From positions 62,001 to 126,000 of the forward strand of contig CACCPY010000002.1 in the NCBI GenBank assembly GCA_902547955.1: 64,000 nucleotides of DNA, read 5' to 3'. The stretch comes from an uncultured Alphaproteobacteria bacterium. GTDB taxonomy: Bacteria > Pseudomonadota > Alphaproteobacteria > Methylaequorales > Methylaequoraceae. How positions within the stretch are numbered: the stretch's first letter is position 1; each line of letters opens with the position of its first letter. Positions 52,666 through 62,134 of the stretch are shown here, piece by piece. Made by a program: the position numbers and the translations under genes. The notes beneath the pieces are model-generated. The model searched no databases and was not told the origin of the DNA. It saw only the letters and a program-made list of their open reading frames with translations.

Positions 52666-53896
52666 AAAAGTTATTGTGTTCTTAAAATTTATTTTTTTAA
52701 TTTTCATTTTTTATCATTATGGTTTTTTTAAATTTCAAAGTAAATCTATTGAAAAATTTGAAGGACTTATTGTAAGCGTTAATTCAAATGTTCTCACAAC
52801 TTATGATCTCTCAGAAAGAATAAAGCTTGCATTAAAAGCTTTGGATCTTGAGGATAATATTTCCAACAGAGATAATGTTCGTGAAAAAGTACTGGAACTG
52901 TTAATAATTGAAAAAATAAAGAAATCAGAAGCTGCAAAGGAAAATATTAATCACACAAAGGATGAACTAATTGACTTTGCCTCTTTGCTATATAATTTTC
53001 CAAGAGAGCAATTCGAGGAGTTTAAATTATTCATTAATAAAGAAAATAGCATCGATGTTGATATTCTCATGGAACAACTATCCGCTGAATTAATGTGGAA
53101 AAAATTATTACAAAAAAAGTTCTCCTCTAAAATTATAATAAGTCAGCAAGAAATTGAAAAAATACTAAATGATGAAAAAAAAAAACAAGGTAAATATGAA
53201 TATAATTTTACAGAGGTTTTTTTTGAAAATAAAACCAATAATGATTGGTCAGAATCAAAAAAAAAATTAAAAAATTTTGTTTCATTATTAGATCAAGGGA
53301 TTTCATTTAATAATCTTGCTGATAAATACGGATTTGGAAATGAAAATCAAGATTCTGATGTTAACTGGACCATTGAAGATAATTTAGATATTCAAGTAAA
53401 AAAAATCTTAACAGAAATGAAAGAGGGAGACATTTCTAAGGAAATAAAAGTTAGTGATGGTTATAAAATCGTCAAGTTAAATAGAAAAAGGATTTTTGGA
53501 TATGAAATGCTTAAATATTCTTTTATCAAAATATCATCCTTTGAAATTGAAGATCTAGATTTTTCAAAATTTTCATCAATAAGTTGCTCAGATGATAAAT
53601 TTAACATAAATGACAAAATTTCTGCTATAAAACTAACGGATGTTGTTGCTAATGAAATGGTAAATGTTTATTTAGAAAAACTTAAGAAACTTGAAAATGG
53701 AAAATTTTCAACTGTTATAAGTCATGACAACCAATTCAGTGTTCTCAAGTTATGTAATAAAAAAAATGAACTTAATCAAGTAGAAAAAAGAAACAAAATA
53801 CAAAATAATCTATACGCAAAAAAATTTAACCAGCTAGCTAGTACTTTTATTGCAAATCTTCGAAAAAATGCAAATATAAAATACTTCAATAAGTAA
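52655..53896 (+). CDS. surA: SurA-like periplasmic chaperone/peptidyl-prolyl isomerase
   Basis: A 413-residue protein with an N-terminal hydrophobic segment, a SurA-like N-domain (V-S-V-N-S-N-V-L-T-T-Y-D-L-S-E-R-I) and one parvulin-like domain at about 180-290 (F-N-N-L-A-D-K-Y-G, G-D-I-S-K-E-I-K-V-S-D-G-Y-K-I-V-K-L). It helps outer-membrane proteins such as LptD fold. GTG start with GGAG about 10 bases upstream, overlapping lptD by 11 bases. The lptD-surA-pdxA-rsmA order is conserved in proteobacteria. Confidence 0.88.
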   Translation: MIYKKVIVFLKFIFLIFIFYHYGFFKFQSKSIEKFEGLIVSVNSNVLTTYDLSERIKLALKALDLEDNISNRDNVREKVLELLIIEKIKKSEAAKENINHTKDELIDFASLLYNFPREQFEEFKLFINKENSIDVDILMEQLSAELMWKKLLQKKFSSKIIISQQEIEKILNDEKKKQGKYEYNFTEVFFENKTNNDWSESKKKLKNFVSLLDQGISFNNLADKYGFGNENQDSDVNWTIEDNLDIQVKKILTEMKEGDISKEIKVSDGYKIVKLNRKRIFGYEMLKYSFIKISSFEIEDLDFSKFSSISCSDDKFNINDKISAIKLTDVVANEMVNVYLEKLKKLENGKFSTVISHDNQFSVLKLCNKKNELNQVEKRNKIQNNLYAKKFNQLASTFIANLRKNANIKYFNK

Positions 53897-53902
53897 TAAG
53901 TA

Positions 53903-54922
53903 ATGAAAAAAAAACCAATAGTTGTTTCAATGGGTGAGCCATCAGGTATATCCACTGAAATAATCTTAAAATCATGGAAATACAGAAATAGATATAAACT
54001 TTATCCGTTTTTCATAGTTGATAATATTCAAAAAGTAAAAAAAATGATTGAATATTTAGGTTTGAAAATTGAAACTCAGATCATAAATGATCCCTGTGAA
54101 GCAAACAATTTTTTTAAATATAAACTTCCAATTTTTAATATCGATGAAAAAGTTGATTTTAGACTTGGTAAACCAAATAAAAAAAATGCAAAAATAATTC
54201 TTAGGTCTATAAAAATATCGTTTGATTTTGTTGCACAAAAAAAAGCACTTGGGTTATTAACCTTACCAGTATGTAAAAGAACATTAAAAAGTGCAGGATT
54301 TAAATTTAATGGACAGACTGAATTTATTGGTGATCTTTCCAAAAAAAAATTTCGTCATAAAAATAAAGAAATAATGATTTTATCCACCACAAAACCCTCA
54401 GACAAAGGAAAAAATTTAATAGTGGGTTTGGTTACAACTCATATCCCACTAAAAAGAATTTTTAGTTTTTTAAAAAAAAAAGAAATAGAAGAAAAACTTT
54501 TGATTTTTAGAAATTCTTTAAAAAAAATTTGGAAAATTAAGCAACCACGAATTGGAATTACAGGTTTAAACCCACATTCAGGAGAAGATGGACTCATTGG
54601 TGATGAGGAAAAAAAAGTTATTGAACCAATTATAAAAAAATTAAAAACCAAAGGGATACATGTATCTGGTCCACTTAGCAGTGATACCTGTTTTTTTAAA
54701 AATATAAGAGAGAAATATGATGGAATTTTGTGTCTTTATCATGACCAAGCACTATCACCAATAAAAACACTTGATTTTTTCAACTCAATAAATGTTACCG
54801 CTGGACTTCCCATAATAAGAGTATCCCCAGATCATGGACCAGCATTTGACATAGCAAAGTTAAAATTAGCAAAAATAAATAGTGTTATATCATCTATTAA
54901 ATTTTTAGAGAGACATGGTTGA
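53903..54922 (+). CDS. pdxA: 4-hydroxythreonine-4-phosphate dehydrogenase PdxA
   Basis: A 339-residue PdxA: V-S-M-G-E-P-S-G-I-S-T-E near the start, G-L-N-P-H-S-G-E-D-G, then L-Y-H-D-Q-A-L-S-P and V-S-P-D-H-G-P-A-F-D-I-A. It oxidises 4-phosphohydroxythreonine in vitamin B6 synthesis. It is followed by rsmA whose ATG overlaps the TGA stop. Confidence 0.95.
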   Translation: MKKKPIVVSMGEPSGISTEIILKSWKYRNRYKLYPFFIVDNIQKVKKMIEYLGLKIETQIINDPCEANNFFKYKLPIFNIDEKVDFRLGKPNKKNAKIILRSIKISFDFVAQKKALGLLTLPVCKRTLKSAGFKFNGQTEFIGDLSKKKFRHKNKEIMILSTTKPSDKGKNLIVGLVTTHIPLKRIFSFLKKKEIEEKLLIFRNSLKKIWKIKQPRIGITGLNPHSGEDGLIGDEEKKVIEPIIKKLKTKGIHVSGPLSSDTCFFKNIREKYDGILCLYHDQALSPIKTLDFFNSINVTAGLPIIRVSPDHGPAFDIAKLKLAKINSVISSIKFLERHG

Positions 54923-55695
54923 TGCCAAGCTTTTATCACAAAAAATCCCTAGGTCAAAACTTTCTTCACAACAGAAAACTTCTAGAAAGAATAAGTAAAA
55001 TAAAAAAACTATGCAATGAAAACGTCATTGAGATTGGTCCTGGCAGTGGTTCACTAACTGAGTTTATATTAAGAGAAAATCCAAAAAACCTCACTGTTAT
55101 TGAAAAAGATGAGGATTTAAAACCAAATTTAAATAAATTTAAAAAAAGGTATCCAAAAAATTTCAATCTTATATTTGATGATGCATTAACTTTTGATTTA
55201 TCTACTTTATCTAAAAAAAAAATAATTTTAATTGGAAACTTACCCTATAACATTGCAACAACTCTAATAATTGATTGGGTGAAAAATTATAAAATTTTTA
55301 AAGCTTTAGTTGTAATGGTTCAAAAAGAAGTAGCCCAAAGATTATACGCAAAAGCTGGAACAAAGTTTTACAGTAGAACGTCAGTTCTTGTTCAAGCTAA
55401 TGCTTCTGTTGAGGAAAAATTTGAAGTAAGCGCAAATAATTTTTTTCCACAACCAAAAATCAATTCGTCTGTAATTGAAATCACACCTAAGAAAAAAAAC
55501 TTTAACTATGAAAATCTTGACAAAATTTTAAAAAAATCTTTTCTACATAGAAGAAAAATACTGAAAAATAATTTAAAAAATTTAAGTATTGAATTAAAAA
55601 AAAAAATTAAAGAAAAAGGAATAAATTTATCTTCAAGACCACAGGATTTATCCCCAGATGATTACATAAAACTTAGCAAAATATTATTTTGTTAG
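54922..55695 (+). CDS. rsmA: 16S rRNA dimethyladenosine transferase KsgA/RsmA
   Basis: A 257-residue methyltransferase: K-S-L-G-Q-N-F-L-H near the N-terminus, V-I-E-I-G-P-G-S-G-S-L-T (SAM site), I-G-N-L-P-Y-N-I-A-T (catalytic N-L-P-Y) and the C-terminal helical domain F-L-H-R-R-K. It dimethylates two adenines in helix 45. The ATG at 54922 overlaps the pdxA stop; a TTG one codon before is the other possible start. The 3' end overlaps gmk by 12 bases. Confidence 0.95.
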   Translation: MPSFYHKKSLGQNFLHNRKLLERISKIKKLCNENVIEIGPGSGSLTEFILRENPKNLTVIEKDEDLKPNLNKFKKRYPKNFNLIFDDALTFDLSTLSKKKIILIGNLPYNIATTLIIDWVKNYKIFKALVVMVQKEVAQRLYAKAGTKFYSRTSVLVQANASVEEKFEVSANNFFPQPKINSSVIEITPKKKNFNYENLDKILKKSFLHRRKILKNNLKNLSIELKKKIKEKGINLSSRPQDLSPDDYIKLSKILFC

Positions 55696-56310
55696 TTTAT
55701 CAATGAAATCAAAAATAAATTTTTGTCTAATTCTTTTTTTTCTCTCTGAATCTAAAATAGTTTTTACCTCTTTAGCGCTCTTTTTAATATCATGATTTAT
55801 AATTATGTAATCATATTCAATCCAATGGCTAATTTCAGATTTTGCTTTACTCATTCTTTTTTTAACAATCTCTTCACTGTCTTCGTTCCTTTTTTTTAAT
55901 CGCTCTAACAAAATCTTATTACTTGGCGGTAATACAAAAATAGAAACAACATCATTTTTTGAATAATCTACCAATTTCTGTGCACCCTGCCAGTCGATAT
56001 CAAATAAAATATCTTTACCTTCGCTAATATTTTTTTCAATAAAGTTTTTTGGAGTTCCATAAAAATGATCAAAAACATGAGCACTTTCAACAAAGAAGTT
56101 TTTCGATTGTAAATAGTCAAATTTTTTTTTTTTTACAAAAATATAATCTTTTCCATCTTTTTCACTTTTTCTTTTTGGTCTTGTCGTATAAGAAACTGAC
56201 ATTACTAAATTTTTGTCTGTTTCCAGAACTTTTTTACATATTGAGGTTTTACCCGCTCCTGAAGGTGATGATAATATCAGCATTATTCCTTTTCTTTGAT
56301 TATTTTGCAT
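55684..56310 (-). CDS. gmk: Guanylate kinase
   Basis: A 208-residue kinase with the P-loop S-S-P-S-G-A-G-K-T-S near residues 14-23, S-V-S-Y-T-T-R-P-K-R-K-S-E and D-I-D-W-Q-G-A-Q-K. It phosphorylates GMP to GDP. Preceded by mltG with an 11-base overlap. A normal sequence. Confidence 0.96.
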   Translation of the reverse strand: MQNNQRKGIMLILSSPSGAGKTSICKKVLETDKNLVMSVSYTTRPKRKSEKDGKDYIFVKKKKFDYLQSKNFFVESAHVFDHFYGTPKNFIEKNISEGKDILFDIDWQGAQKLVDYSKNDVVSIFVLPPSNKILLERLKKRNEDSEEIVKKRMSKAKSEISHWIEYDYIIINHDIKKSAKEVKTILDSERKKRIRQKFIFDFIDKLTK

Positions 56311-57241
56311 TTTTGATTGACCTAATTCTTTCTAAGTGCTCTTTATAATTGACTGAAAAATAATGCTGTCCATTTTGGTTTTTTGCAACAAAGAACAAAT
56401 AATTACTATTGTATGGTCTAGAAACTGCAATGAGTGATTCTTTTCCAGGATAACAAATGATCGATGGAGGTAATCCTTTGTTCATGTAAGTGTTATATTC
56501 AGAGTCAAATTTTAAGTCTTTTCTTAAAAGCTTTCGGCCAAGTTTTTTTACCCCTTTTGTTATTGCAAACTCAACTGTAGGATCTGATTGAAGCCTCATA
56601 CCAATGCTCATCCTGTTAAAAAATACACCAGCTATTTTTCCTTTTTCACTCTTTATTGCCGTTTCCTTTTCTACTATTGAGGCTAGAATGTAAAGCTCAT
56701 CTACGTTTTTTATTGGAATATTTTTATCCCTTTTTTCCCAAATATCCTCAGAAAACCTCTGACTATAATTTATTATATTTTCTAAAATTCTCTCTGCTGT
56801 ATCCGTAGCAAGATAACTGTAGGTGTCAGCAATAATATTATCTGGTATATCGTATATACTAACAACTGAATTTGGATCTATTTGCTTCAAAATTTTTAAC
56901 AATTCATATTTATACATACCCTCAACCAGGGTAAATTTTCTATAAACAAAAGTTCCAGATAGAAGTTTTTTAGTAATGTTATAAATTGAATTTTTACCAC
57001 TTAGTTGAAATTCTCCAAATTTAATTTTTTTTTCAAGAAAGTTTAATTTTATCCACAAGTTAAAAGCTGATTTATTTCTAATAATTTTTTTTTCATGTAA
57101 CATTTTTGAAATCTCATGAATTTTCATTCCTTGTTGAATTACGATAGTAGAATTAGAAATTTCTTTATCGTAAGAAAAAAATAAATAATAGAAAAGATTA
57201 AAAAAAGTGATTAGCAACAGGAAACTAAAACTTTTAGTCAC
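56300..57241 (-). CDS. mltG: Endolytic murein transglycosylase MltG (YceG)
   Basis: A 313-residue protein with one N-terminal membrane helix, a LysM-like segment and the YceG domain: L-V-E-G-M-Y-K-Y-E-L, A-S-I-V-E-K-E-T-A (catalytic Glu), V-F-F-N-R-M-S-I-G-M-R-L-Q-S-D-P-T-V-E, and late G-L-P-P-S-I-I-C-Y-P-G. It cuts nascent glycan strands in the periplasm. GTG start at 57241, 6 bases after fabF. A C-terminal portion ends with the usual Y-x-E-H. Confidence 0.95.
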   Translation of the reverse strand: MTKSFSFLLLITFFNLFYYLFFSYDKEISNSTIVIQQGMKIHEISKMLHEKKIIRNKSAFNLWIKLNFLEKKIKFGEFQLSGKNSIYNITKKLLSGTFVYRKFTLVEGMYKYELLKILKQIDPNSVVSIYDIPDNIIADTYSYLATDTAERILENIINYSQRFSEDIWEKRDKNIPIKNVDELYILASIVEKETAIKSEKGKIAGVFFNRMSIGMRLQSDPTVEFAITKGVKKLGRKLLRKDLKFDSEYNTYMNKGLPPSIICYPGKESLIAVSRPYNSNYLFFVAKNQNGQHYFSVNYKEHLERIRSIKNAK

Positions 57242-57247
57242 TTTTAC

Positions 57248-58501
57248 CTAAACATTCTTAAATATAAGAGATACGTTTGTTCCACCAAAGCCAAATGAGT
57301 TTGATAAGATAAACGAGCTTTTAAAATCTATACTTTGATGCGGAATTAGATTAATATCCGTGCAATCATCTGATGGACTATCAAGATTTAGGGTTGGAGG
57401 TAAAACACTTTCTTTTAAAGAAATTATTGAAAAAATTGCTTCAATCGCACCTGATGCACCTAGTAAATGTCCTGTTGAAGATTTGGTAGAAGACATAAAA
57501 ATTTTATCTAAATTTTTTTCAAAAAGTTTTTTTACTGCATTATATTCAATCTCATCACCAAGTGGTGTCGATGTGCCATGTGCGTTGATATAGTCAATTG
57601 AGTCAGGGTTTATTCTAGCATTTTTGAGAGCCATTTTCATCGCTCTAAACCCTCCGCTTCCGTCCTCAGAGGGAGCAGTAGGATGATATGCATCTCCGGT
57701 TAACCCATAACCGACGACCTCAGCATAAATTTTTGCAGACCTCTTTATCGCATGCTCATACTCCTCTAAAACAAGAATTCCAGAACCCTCGGATAAAACA
57801 AATCCATCTCTATCTTTATCCCAAGGTCTAGAAGCTTTATCAGGTGTTTCATTAAATTTTGTAGATAATGCTCTCATTGCGCAAAACCCTGCAATACCAA
57901 ACCTTGTGCAAGCGGATTCTGTACCACCAGCAACCATAACGTCAGCATCTCCATAGGATATCATTCTGTAGGAATCACCGATGGCATGTGCACCAGATGC
58001 GCATGCTGTAACAACTGAGTGATTGGGACCTTTGAAATTATGTTTAATTGATATGTGCCCTGCTGCTAAGTTTATTAAGCAGGAGGGTATAAAAAAAGGA
58101 GAGATTTTTCTAGGGCTTCTTTCAAGATTTTCTGCGCTTTTTTTTATACCATCTAAACCACCAATTCCAGAGCCAATCATTACGCCAGTTCTTTCGGAAT
58201 CAATCTCATTAGCTGGTTTCCATCCTGAATCTTGTATAGCCTCTTTTGCGGCAATAAGAGCAAACTGAATGAAAGGCTCCATTTTTTTTTCTTCTTTTGC
58301 TTCTATAACCTTTTCTGGGAAAAATTCTGGGTTTCCATCCTTTGGGATTTGGCCACCTACCTGAGATGTCAAGCCCATTATATCAAAGCCAGTAAGTTGT
58401 CTTATACCTGACTTTGAGTTTATTAGTTGAGACCAGGAATGCTTAACCCCATAGCCGAGTGGACTGCACATCCCTATACCTGTAACTACCACTCTTCTCA
58501 T
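57248..58501 (-). CDS. fabF: 3-oxoacyl-ACP synthase II (FabF)
   Basis: A 417-residue condensing enzyme with V-V-T-G-I-G-M-C-S-P-L-G, nucleophile V-T-A-C-A-S-G-A-H-A, and the histidines N-A-H-G-T-S-T-P-L-G-D and S-S-T-G-H-L-L-G-A-S-G-A. It elongates fatty acids, including temperature control of unsaturated chains. 4 bases after acpP. Normal length. Confidence 0.97.
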   Translation of the reverse strand: MRRVVVTGIGMCSPLGYGVKHSWSQLINSKSGIRQLTGFDIMGLTSQVGGQIPKDGNPEFFPEKVIEAKEEKKMEPFIQFALIAAKEAIQDSGWKPANEIDSERTGVMIGSGIGGLDGIKKSAENLERSPRKISPFFIPSCLINLAAGHISIKHNFKGPNHSVVTACASGAHAIGDSYRMISYGDADVMVAGGTESACTRFGIAGFCAMRALSTKFNETPDKASRPWDKDRDGFVLSEGSGILVLEEYEHAIKRSAKIYAEVVGYGLTGDAYHPTAPSEDGSGGFRAMKMALKNARINPDSIDYINAHGTSTPLGDEIEYNAVKKLFEKNLDKIFMSSTKSSTGHLLGASGAIEAIFSIISLKESVLPPTLNLDSPSDDCTDINLIPHQSIDFKSSFILSNSFGFGGTNVSLIFKNV

Positions 58502-58505
58502 ATTA

Positions 58506-58742
58506 TTAGTTTTGTGATTTCTCTATATGACCAATTGCATCTTTAATTGTTGTTATTTTTTCAGCCACATCATCGGGTATTTCTATACTAAATTCTTCTT
58601 CGAAAGCCATAACTAATTCTACCGTATCTAAACTATCAGCACCTAAGTCATCGACAAAACTTGCGGAATCAATAACTTTATCTTCTTCAACACCTAAATG
58701 TTCAATTACAATTTTTTTTACTCTTTCTGCAATGTCACTCAT
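58506..58742 (-). CDS. acpP: Acyl carrier protein
   Basis: A 78-residue acidic ACP with the phosphopantetheine serine in [11 protein letters not shown], and the family start [12 protein letters not shown]. It carries growing acyl chains for the neighbouring FabF, FabG and FabD. The 68-base gap to fabG holds a ribosome site and nothing else evident. Confidence 0.97.
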   Translation of the reverse strand: MSDIAERVKKIVIEHLGVEEDKVIDSASFVDDLGADSLDTVELVMAFEEEFSIEIPDDVAEKITTIKDAIGHIEKSQN

Positions 58743-58810
58743 AATATTTTCCTTATTTTTATAGTTAAGTTTATATTAATAATTATTTTTCTTTTTAAAT
58801 CAAACTATAA

Positions 58811-59533
58811 TTATAACATTGCCAAACCTCCATTTACATGAATTGTTTCTCCAGTAATATATCTTGATTCATCAGAGGCTATAAAATTTACGCAGTGAGC
58901 CACGTCGTATGGAGATCCAATGATTTCAAGCGGTATTCTTTTTAGAATTATTTCTTTTTGATTATCTGTTAACAGATCAGTCATATTACTTTCAATGAAA
59001 CCTGGTGAAATACAGTTTACTGTTACATTTCTCTTCGCAAGCTCAAGTGCTATAGATTTAGACATTCCTATAATACCTGCTTTTGAAGCGCAGTAATTTG
59101 CCTGACCTAAATTTCCAGTATGACCAACGACTGAAGTAATATTTATTATCCTGCCCCATTTTTTTTTTATCATTAATTTGGAAATGTGACTCGTAAGGTG
59201 GAAATTTGATGATAAGTTTGTATTTATAACATTTTCCCATTTTTCTGTGTTCATTCTCAAAAAAAGTGAATCATCATTTATTCCAGCGTTATTAACCAAA
59301 ACATCGATGGCTAAATTATCCATATTAATTTTTTCTATCAAACCTTTTATTTCATTTGGATTTGATAAATCACACTTTATGTATTGAAGGACAGAATTAT
59401 GTTTTGATGACAGTTGTTCAAGTTTTTCTTCGTTTCTTGCCACTAAAATTAAATTAAATTTTTTTGACAGTATATCCACTATTGCCATACCAATGCCTCC
59501 TGTGGCACCAGTAATTAAAGCATTTTTTTTCAT
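58811..59533 (-). CDS. fabG: 3-oxoacyl-ACP reductase (FabG)
   Basis: A 240-residue SDR enzyme: T-G-A-T-G-G-I-G-M-A-I near the start, N-N-A-G-I-N-D-D-S, the catalytic S-V-V-G and Y-C-A-S-K-A-G, and I-S-P-G-F-I-E-S-N-M-T. It uses NADPH to reduce beta-keto acyl-ACP. The ATG overlaps the fabD stop by 4 bases (ATGA). Confidence 0.96.
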   Translation of the reverse strand: MKKNALITGATGGIGMAIVDILSKKFNLILVARNEEKLEQLSSKHNSVLQYIKCDLSNPNEIKGLIEKINMDNLAIDVLVNNAGINDDSLFLRMNTEKWENVINTNLSSNFHLTSHISKLMIKKKWGRIINITSVVGHTGNLGQANYCASKAGIIGMSKSIALELAKRNVTVNCISPGFIESNMTDLLTDNQKEIILKRIPLEIIGSPYDVAHCVNFIASDESRYITGETIHVNGGLAML

Positions 59534-60492
59534 AACTCATCTCCGTAGTTTTTTAGAAAATTATTAATATCTTCTAATGTTGATATGCCAAAATATCCTG
59601 CGTCAACCTTCATTCTTTTATTCAATCCAGTTAGGACTCTGCCTGGTCCAATTTCTATTATAAAATCTAAATTTAATCTTGATGCCTCACCAATACTTTC
59701 TCTCCAACGAACTCGAGATTGCACTTGCTCGACCAAAAGCTTTTTTATTTCTTCGGGATTATAAACAAATTTTGCGTTTACATTATTGATAAATTTTATT
59801 TTTGGTTTTTGAATTACAACTTCACTTAAAGCATCTTGCATGATCATTGTCGCATTTTTCATCAAACTGCAGTGAAAAGGAGCACTTACATTTAGTTCTA
59901 TTATAGACCTTGCACCTAACGATTTAAGTTTTTGTGAAATAAAGTCAACTGAGCCTTTGGTTCCAGATAGAATTACCTGTCCGGGACAATTATCGTTTGC
60001 TATTTCACAAATCTCATTTTTTTTCTTATTCATTCGATTTATTTCTTTTTCAATTATATCTAAATCCATACCTATTACTGCCACCATACTAGTTTCGATA
60101 TTTCTGACCGCATTTTGCATCGCATCTCCCCTTTTTCTTAAAATATTCACACCCGAGCACAGGTTAATACAATCAATACTACAAAGTGCTGAATATTCAC
60201 CAAGAGAATGACCTAACACAACTTCAACAAAGTCTTCAGTTTTTTTTTTTAATTCGAATTCAATGATTTTTATAATTGCCATACTTACAGCTAATAATGC
60301 TGGTTGGGTATTTCTCGTTAACTGTAAGTCTGTCTCATTTCCATTAAAAATTAATTTAGAAAGATCTTCATTAAGGCATTGATCAATCTCATTAAAAACT
60401 TCTTTACCAATTTTGTGATTTAGGTATAAATCTTTTCCCATCCCAATTTTTTGAGAACCTTGACCTGGAAAAACTAATGCTATTTTTTTCAT
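59530..60492 (-). CDS. fabD: Malonyl-CoA:ACP transacylase (FabD)
   Basis: A 320-residue enzyme with V-F-P-G-Q-G-S-Q-K-I-G-M, active-site serine G-H-S-L-G-E-Y-S-A-L, and V-S-A-P-F-H-C-S-L-M. It loads malonyl groups onto ACP. First gene of the fabD-fabG-acpP-fabF-mltG-gmk operon on this strand; rpsF diverges upstream after 117 bases. Confidence 0.96.
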   Translation of the reverse strand: MKKIALVFPGQGSQKIGMGKDLYLNHKIGKEVFNEIDQCLNEDLSKLIFNGNETDLQLTRNTQPALLAVSMAIIKIIEFELKKKTEDFVEVVLGHSLGEYSALCSIDCINLCSGVNILRKRGDAMQNAVRNIETSMVAVIGMDLDIIEKEINRMNKKKNEICEIANDNCPGQVILSGTKGSVDFISQKLKSLGARSIIELNVSAPFHCSLMKNATMIMQDALSEVVIQKPKIKFINNVNAKFVYNPEEIKKLLVEQVQSRVRWRESIGEASRLNLDFIIEIGPGRVLTGLNKRMKVDAGYFGISTLEDINNFLKNYGDEL

Positions 60493-60556
60493 ATAAATTT
60501 ATAAAGTGTCTTTAAAATATACATTTATAATGTTATAAGACCAATAAATAAACCTT

Positions 60557-60593
60557 GCTAATTAAATTAGCTAAATTTATTAAAATAAATTTA
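60557..60593 (+). promoter_or_regulatory. Two stem-loops in the leader of the rpsF operon
   Basis: GCTAAT-TAA-ATTAGC (60557-60571) is followed at once by the palindrome TAAATTTATT-AA-AATAAATTTA (60572-60593), ending 16 bases before the rpsF ATG and just ahead of its AAGGAG. Both could fold in RNA next to the ribosome binding site. The operon for S6 and S18 is autoregulated through leader RNA in several bacteria, so a control role is plausible but the known motif was not matched. Confidence 0.4.
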
Positions 60594-60609
60594 TCCAAAA
60601 GGAGTCCGA

Positions 60610-60954
60610 ATGTTATACGAAAGCGTGTTTGTTTTTAGTGGTCAGTTATCACCAAAGTTGGCCGAAGATAAGTTCAACGAAACAATTGAGCAAATAACTC
60701 AAGCTGGAGGAAAGATCTTAAAAAAAGAAAAGTGGGGATTAAGAACACTTGCATATAAGATAAAGAAAAATTCGAAGGGTTATTACTATATGATAAATTC
60801 AGAAAATAGTTATGAAGCTCTTAGTAAATTTGATCAAAAAATAAAACAAGATGATGATTTTCTTCGATTCCTAAATATTAAAATAAAAGAAGTAGATAAG
60901 GACACTTCATTTCTAGATGAAACAAAAACAAAGGAGAAAATGTATGAAAAATAA
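60610..60954 (+). CDS. rpsF: Ribosomal protein S6
   Basis: A 114-residue S6: [30 protein letters not shown], and Y-Y-Y-M-I-N-S. AAGGAG lies about 8 bases upstream. It is first in rpsF-rpsR-DUF2232-rplI and overlaps rpsR by 11 bases. Confidence 0.96.
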   Translation: MLYESVFVFSGQLSPKLAEDKFNETIEQITQAGGKILKKEKWGLRTLAYKIKKNSKGYYYMINSENSYEALSKFDQKIKQDDDFLRFLNIKIKEVDKDTSFLDETKTKEKMYEK

Positions 60955-61186
60955 AGCCTTCGATAATACTTCCAAAGCACTCTTAAACAAAAGTTGTCCT
61001 CTATCCGGAAAAGACGCACCAATAGTAGATTATAAAAATATAAATCTTTTAAAAAAATACACGACTGAAAAAGGAAAAATACTTCCAAGCAGAGTTACCC
61101 AGGTTTCAACAAAGAAGCAAAAGGCATTATCAAAGGCTGTAAAAAGAGCAAGATTTTTGGCACTTTTACCCTATGTCTCTAATTGA
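60944..61186 (+). CDS. rpsR: Ribosomal protein S18
   Basis: An 80-residue S18 with C-P-L-S-G-K, then [23 protein letters not shown], and [15 protein letters not shown] chose the ATG at 60944, 8 bases after an AAGGAG, instead of an ATG at 60917 that lies inside rpsF. It overlaps the following membrane-protein gene by one base. Confidence 0.95.
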   Translation: MKNKAFDNTSKALLNKSCPLSGKDAPIVDYKNINLLKKYTTEKGKILPSRVTQVSTKKQKALSKAVKRARFLALLPYVSN

Positions 61187-62127
61187 TGTATAATTTTGGC
61201 AGAGCAGGCTTAATCTCAATAGCCTACAGCTCAATACTTATTATCTCGTTAGAACTATTATTCTTAATTTTGGTACCTAGAATATATACTATTCTAAATA
61301 CCCTCCCATTACTTTTTCTCTCTCAAATTCTTAGGATCGAATTATTTCTATTTACCCTAATTATCTCATTTGTTTTTTTTCTTTTTTTATTCATAAGTAA
61401 CTTTTACAATGAAGTAATTTCTTTAAAACTAGTTTTAAATTTTTTTACAATCTCTTTAATCGTATTTTTTTTCAGTATTTTATTGAATGAAAAAAACAAA
61501 AAAAAAATAAGAAATGACAGAGTAATTGTTTATTTGACTCTTTTTTCTTTATTAATCTTGGGGTTATTATCTTTTTTTTTTTTTTCAGAAAATGAACAAA
61601 ATCAGCTTCGACAATATTTAAATAGATTTACAGACGAGTTTTTAAAACTCAAAGATATTCAAAGTAACATAGAAACGTCTTCTTTAATTGAAACCGTGGT
61701 TAAAATCATGCCATCAATAAATGTTTTTTCTTTTTTATTAATTTTTTTATTTAATCTTTATGTGACTAAATTTTTTGTTAACAAATTCAATTTTCAAATC
61801 AGATATAGCTTTGATATTTTTGAGTTTGAAATTCCAAAAATTATTTTTTTATCATTCAATATTTTTTTGATTTTAAGTATAATTTTATCAAGTGGTATTA
61901 ATTATTTATTTTTAAATCTTACAATTGTTTTGAGTTTTTTAATTTTTTATGAAGGATTCGTGTCTTTTTTTAATTCTTTAAAAGGATTTGAAATTCACAA
62001 TTTTTTAAAAATTATAATAATCTTTTTACTTTTTATTTTTTTAGGTTATCTTCTATTTTTAATATTATTTTTATTAGGTTTTTTCATAAACTTAAAAAAA
62101 ATGCTAAAAGGATTATTTAACATCTGA
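61186..62127 (+). CDS. DUF2232-like membrane protein
   Basis: A 313-residue protein with eight or so hydrophobic segments, extremely rich in phenylalanine, leucine and isoleucine, in the place between rpsR and rplI where alphaproteobacteria carry a DUF2232 (YybS-like) membrane protein. No catalytic motif stands out. Its ATG overlaps the rpsR stop. Function unknown; DUF2232 proteins resemble small-molecule transporters or ECF-type S components. Confidence 0.7.
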   Translation: MYNFGRAGLISIAYSSILIISLELLFLILVPRIYTILNTLPLLFLSQILRIELFLFTLIISFVFFLFLFISNFYNEVISLKLVLNFFTISLIVFFFSILLNEKNKKKIRNDRVIVYLTLFSLLILGLLSFFFFSENEQNQLRQYLNRFTDEFLKLKDIQSNIETSSLIETVVKIMPSINVFSFLLIFLFNLYVTKFFVNKFNFQIRYSFDIFEFEIPKIIFLSFNIFLILSIILSSGINYLFLNLTIVLSFLIFYEGFVSFFNSLKGFEIHNFLKIIIIFLLFIFLGYLLFLILFLLGFFINLKKMLKGLFNI

Positions 62128-62134
62128 GGTTTCT

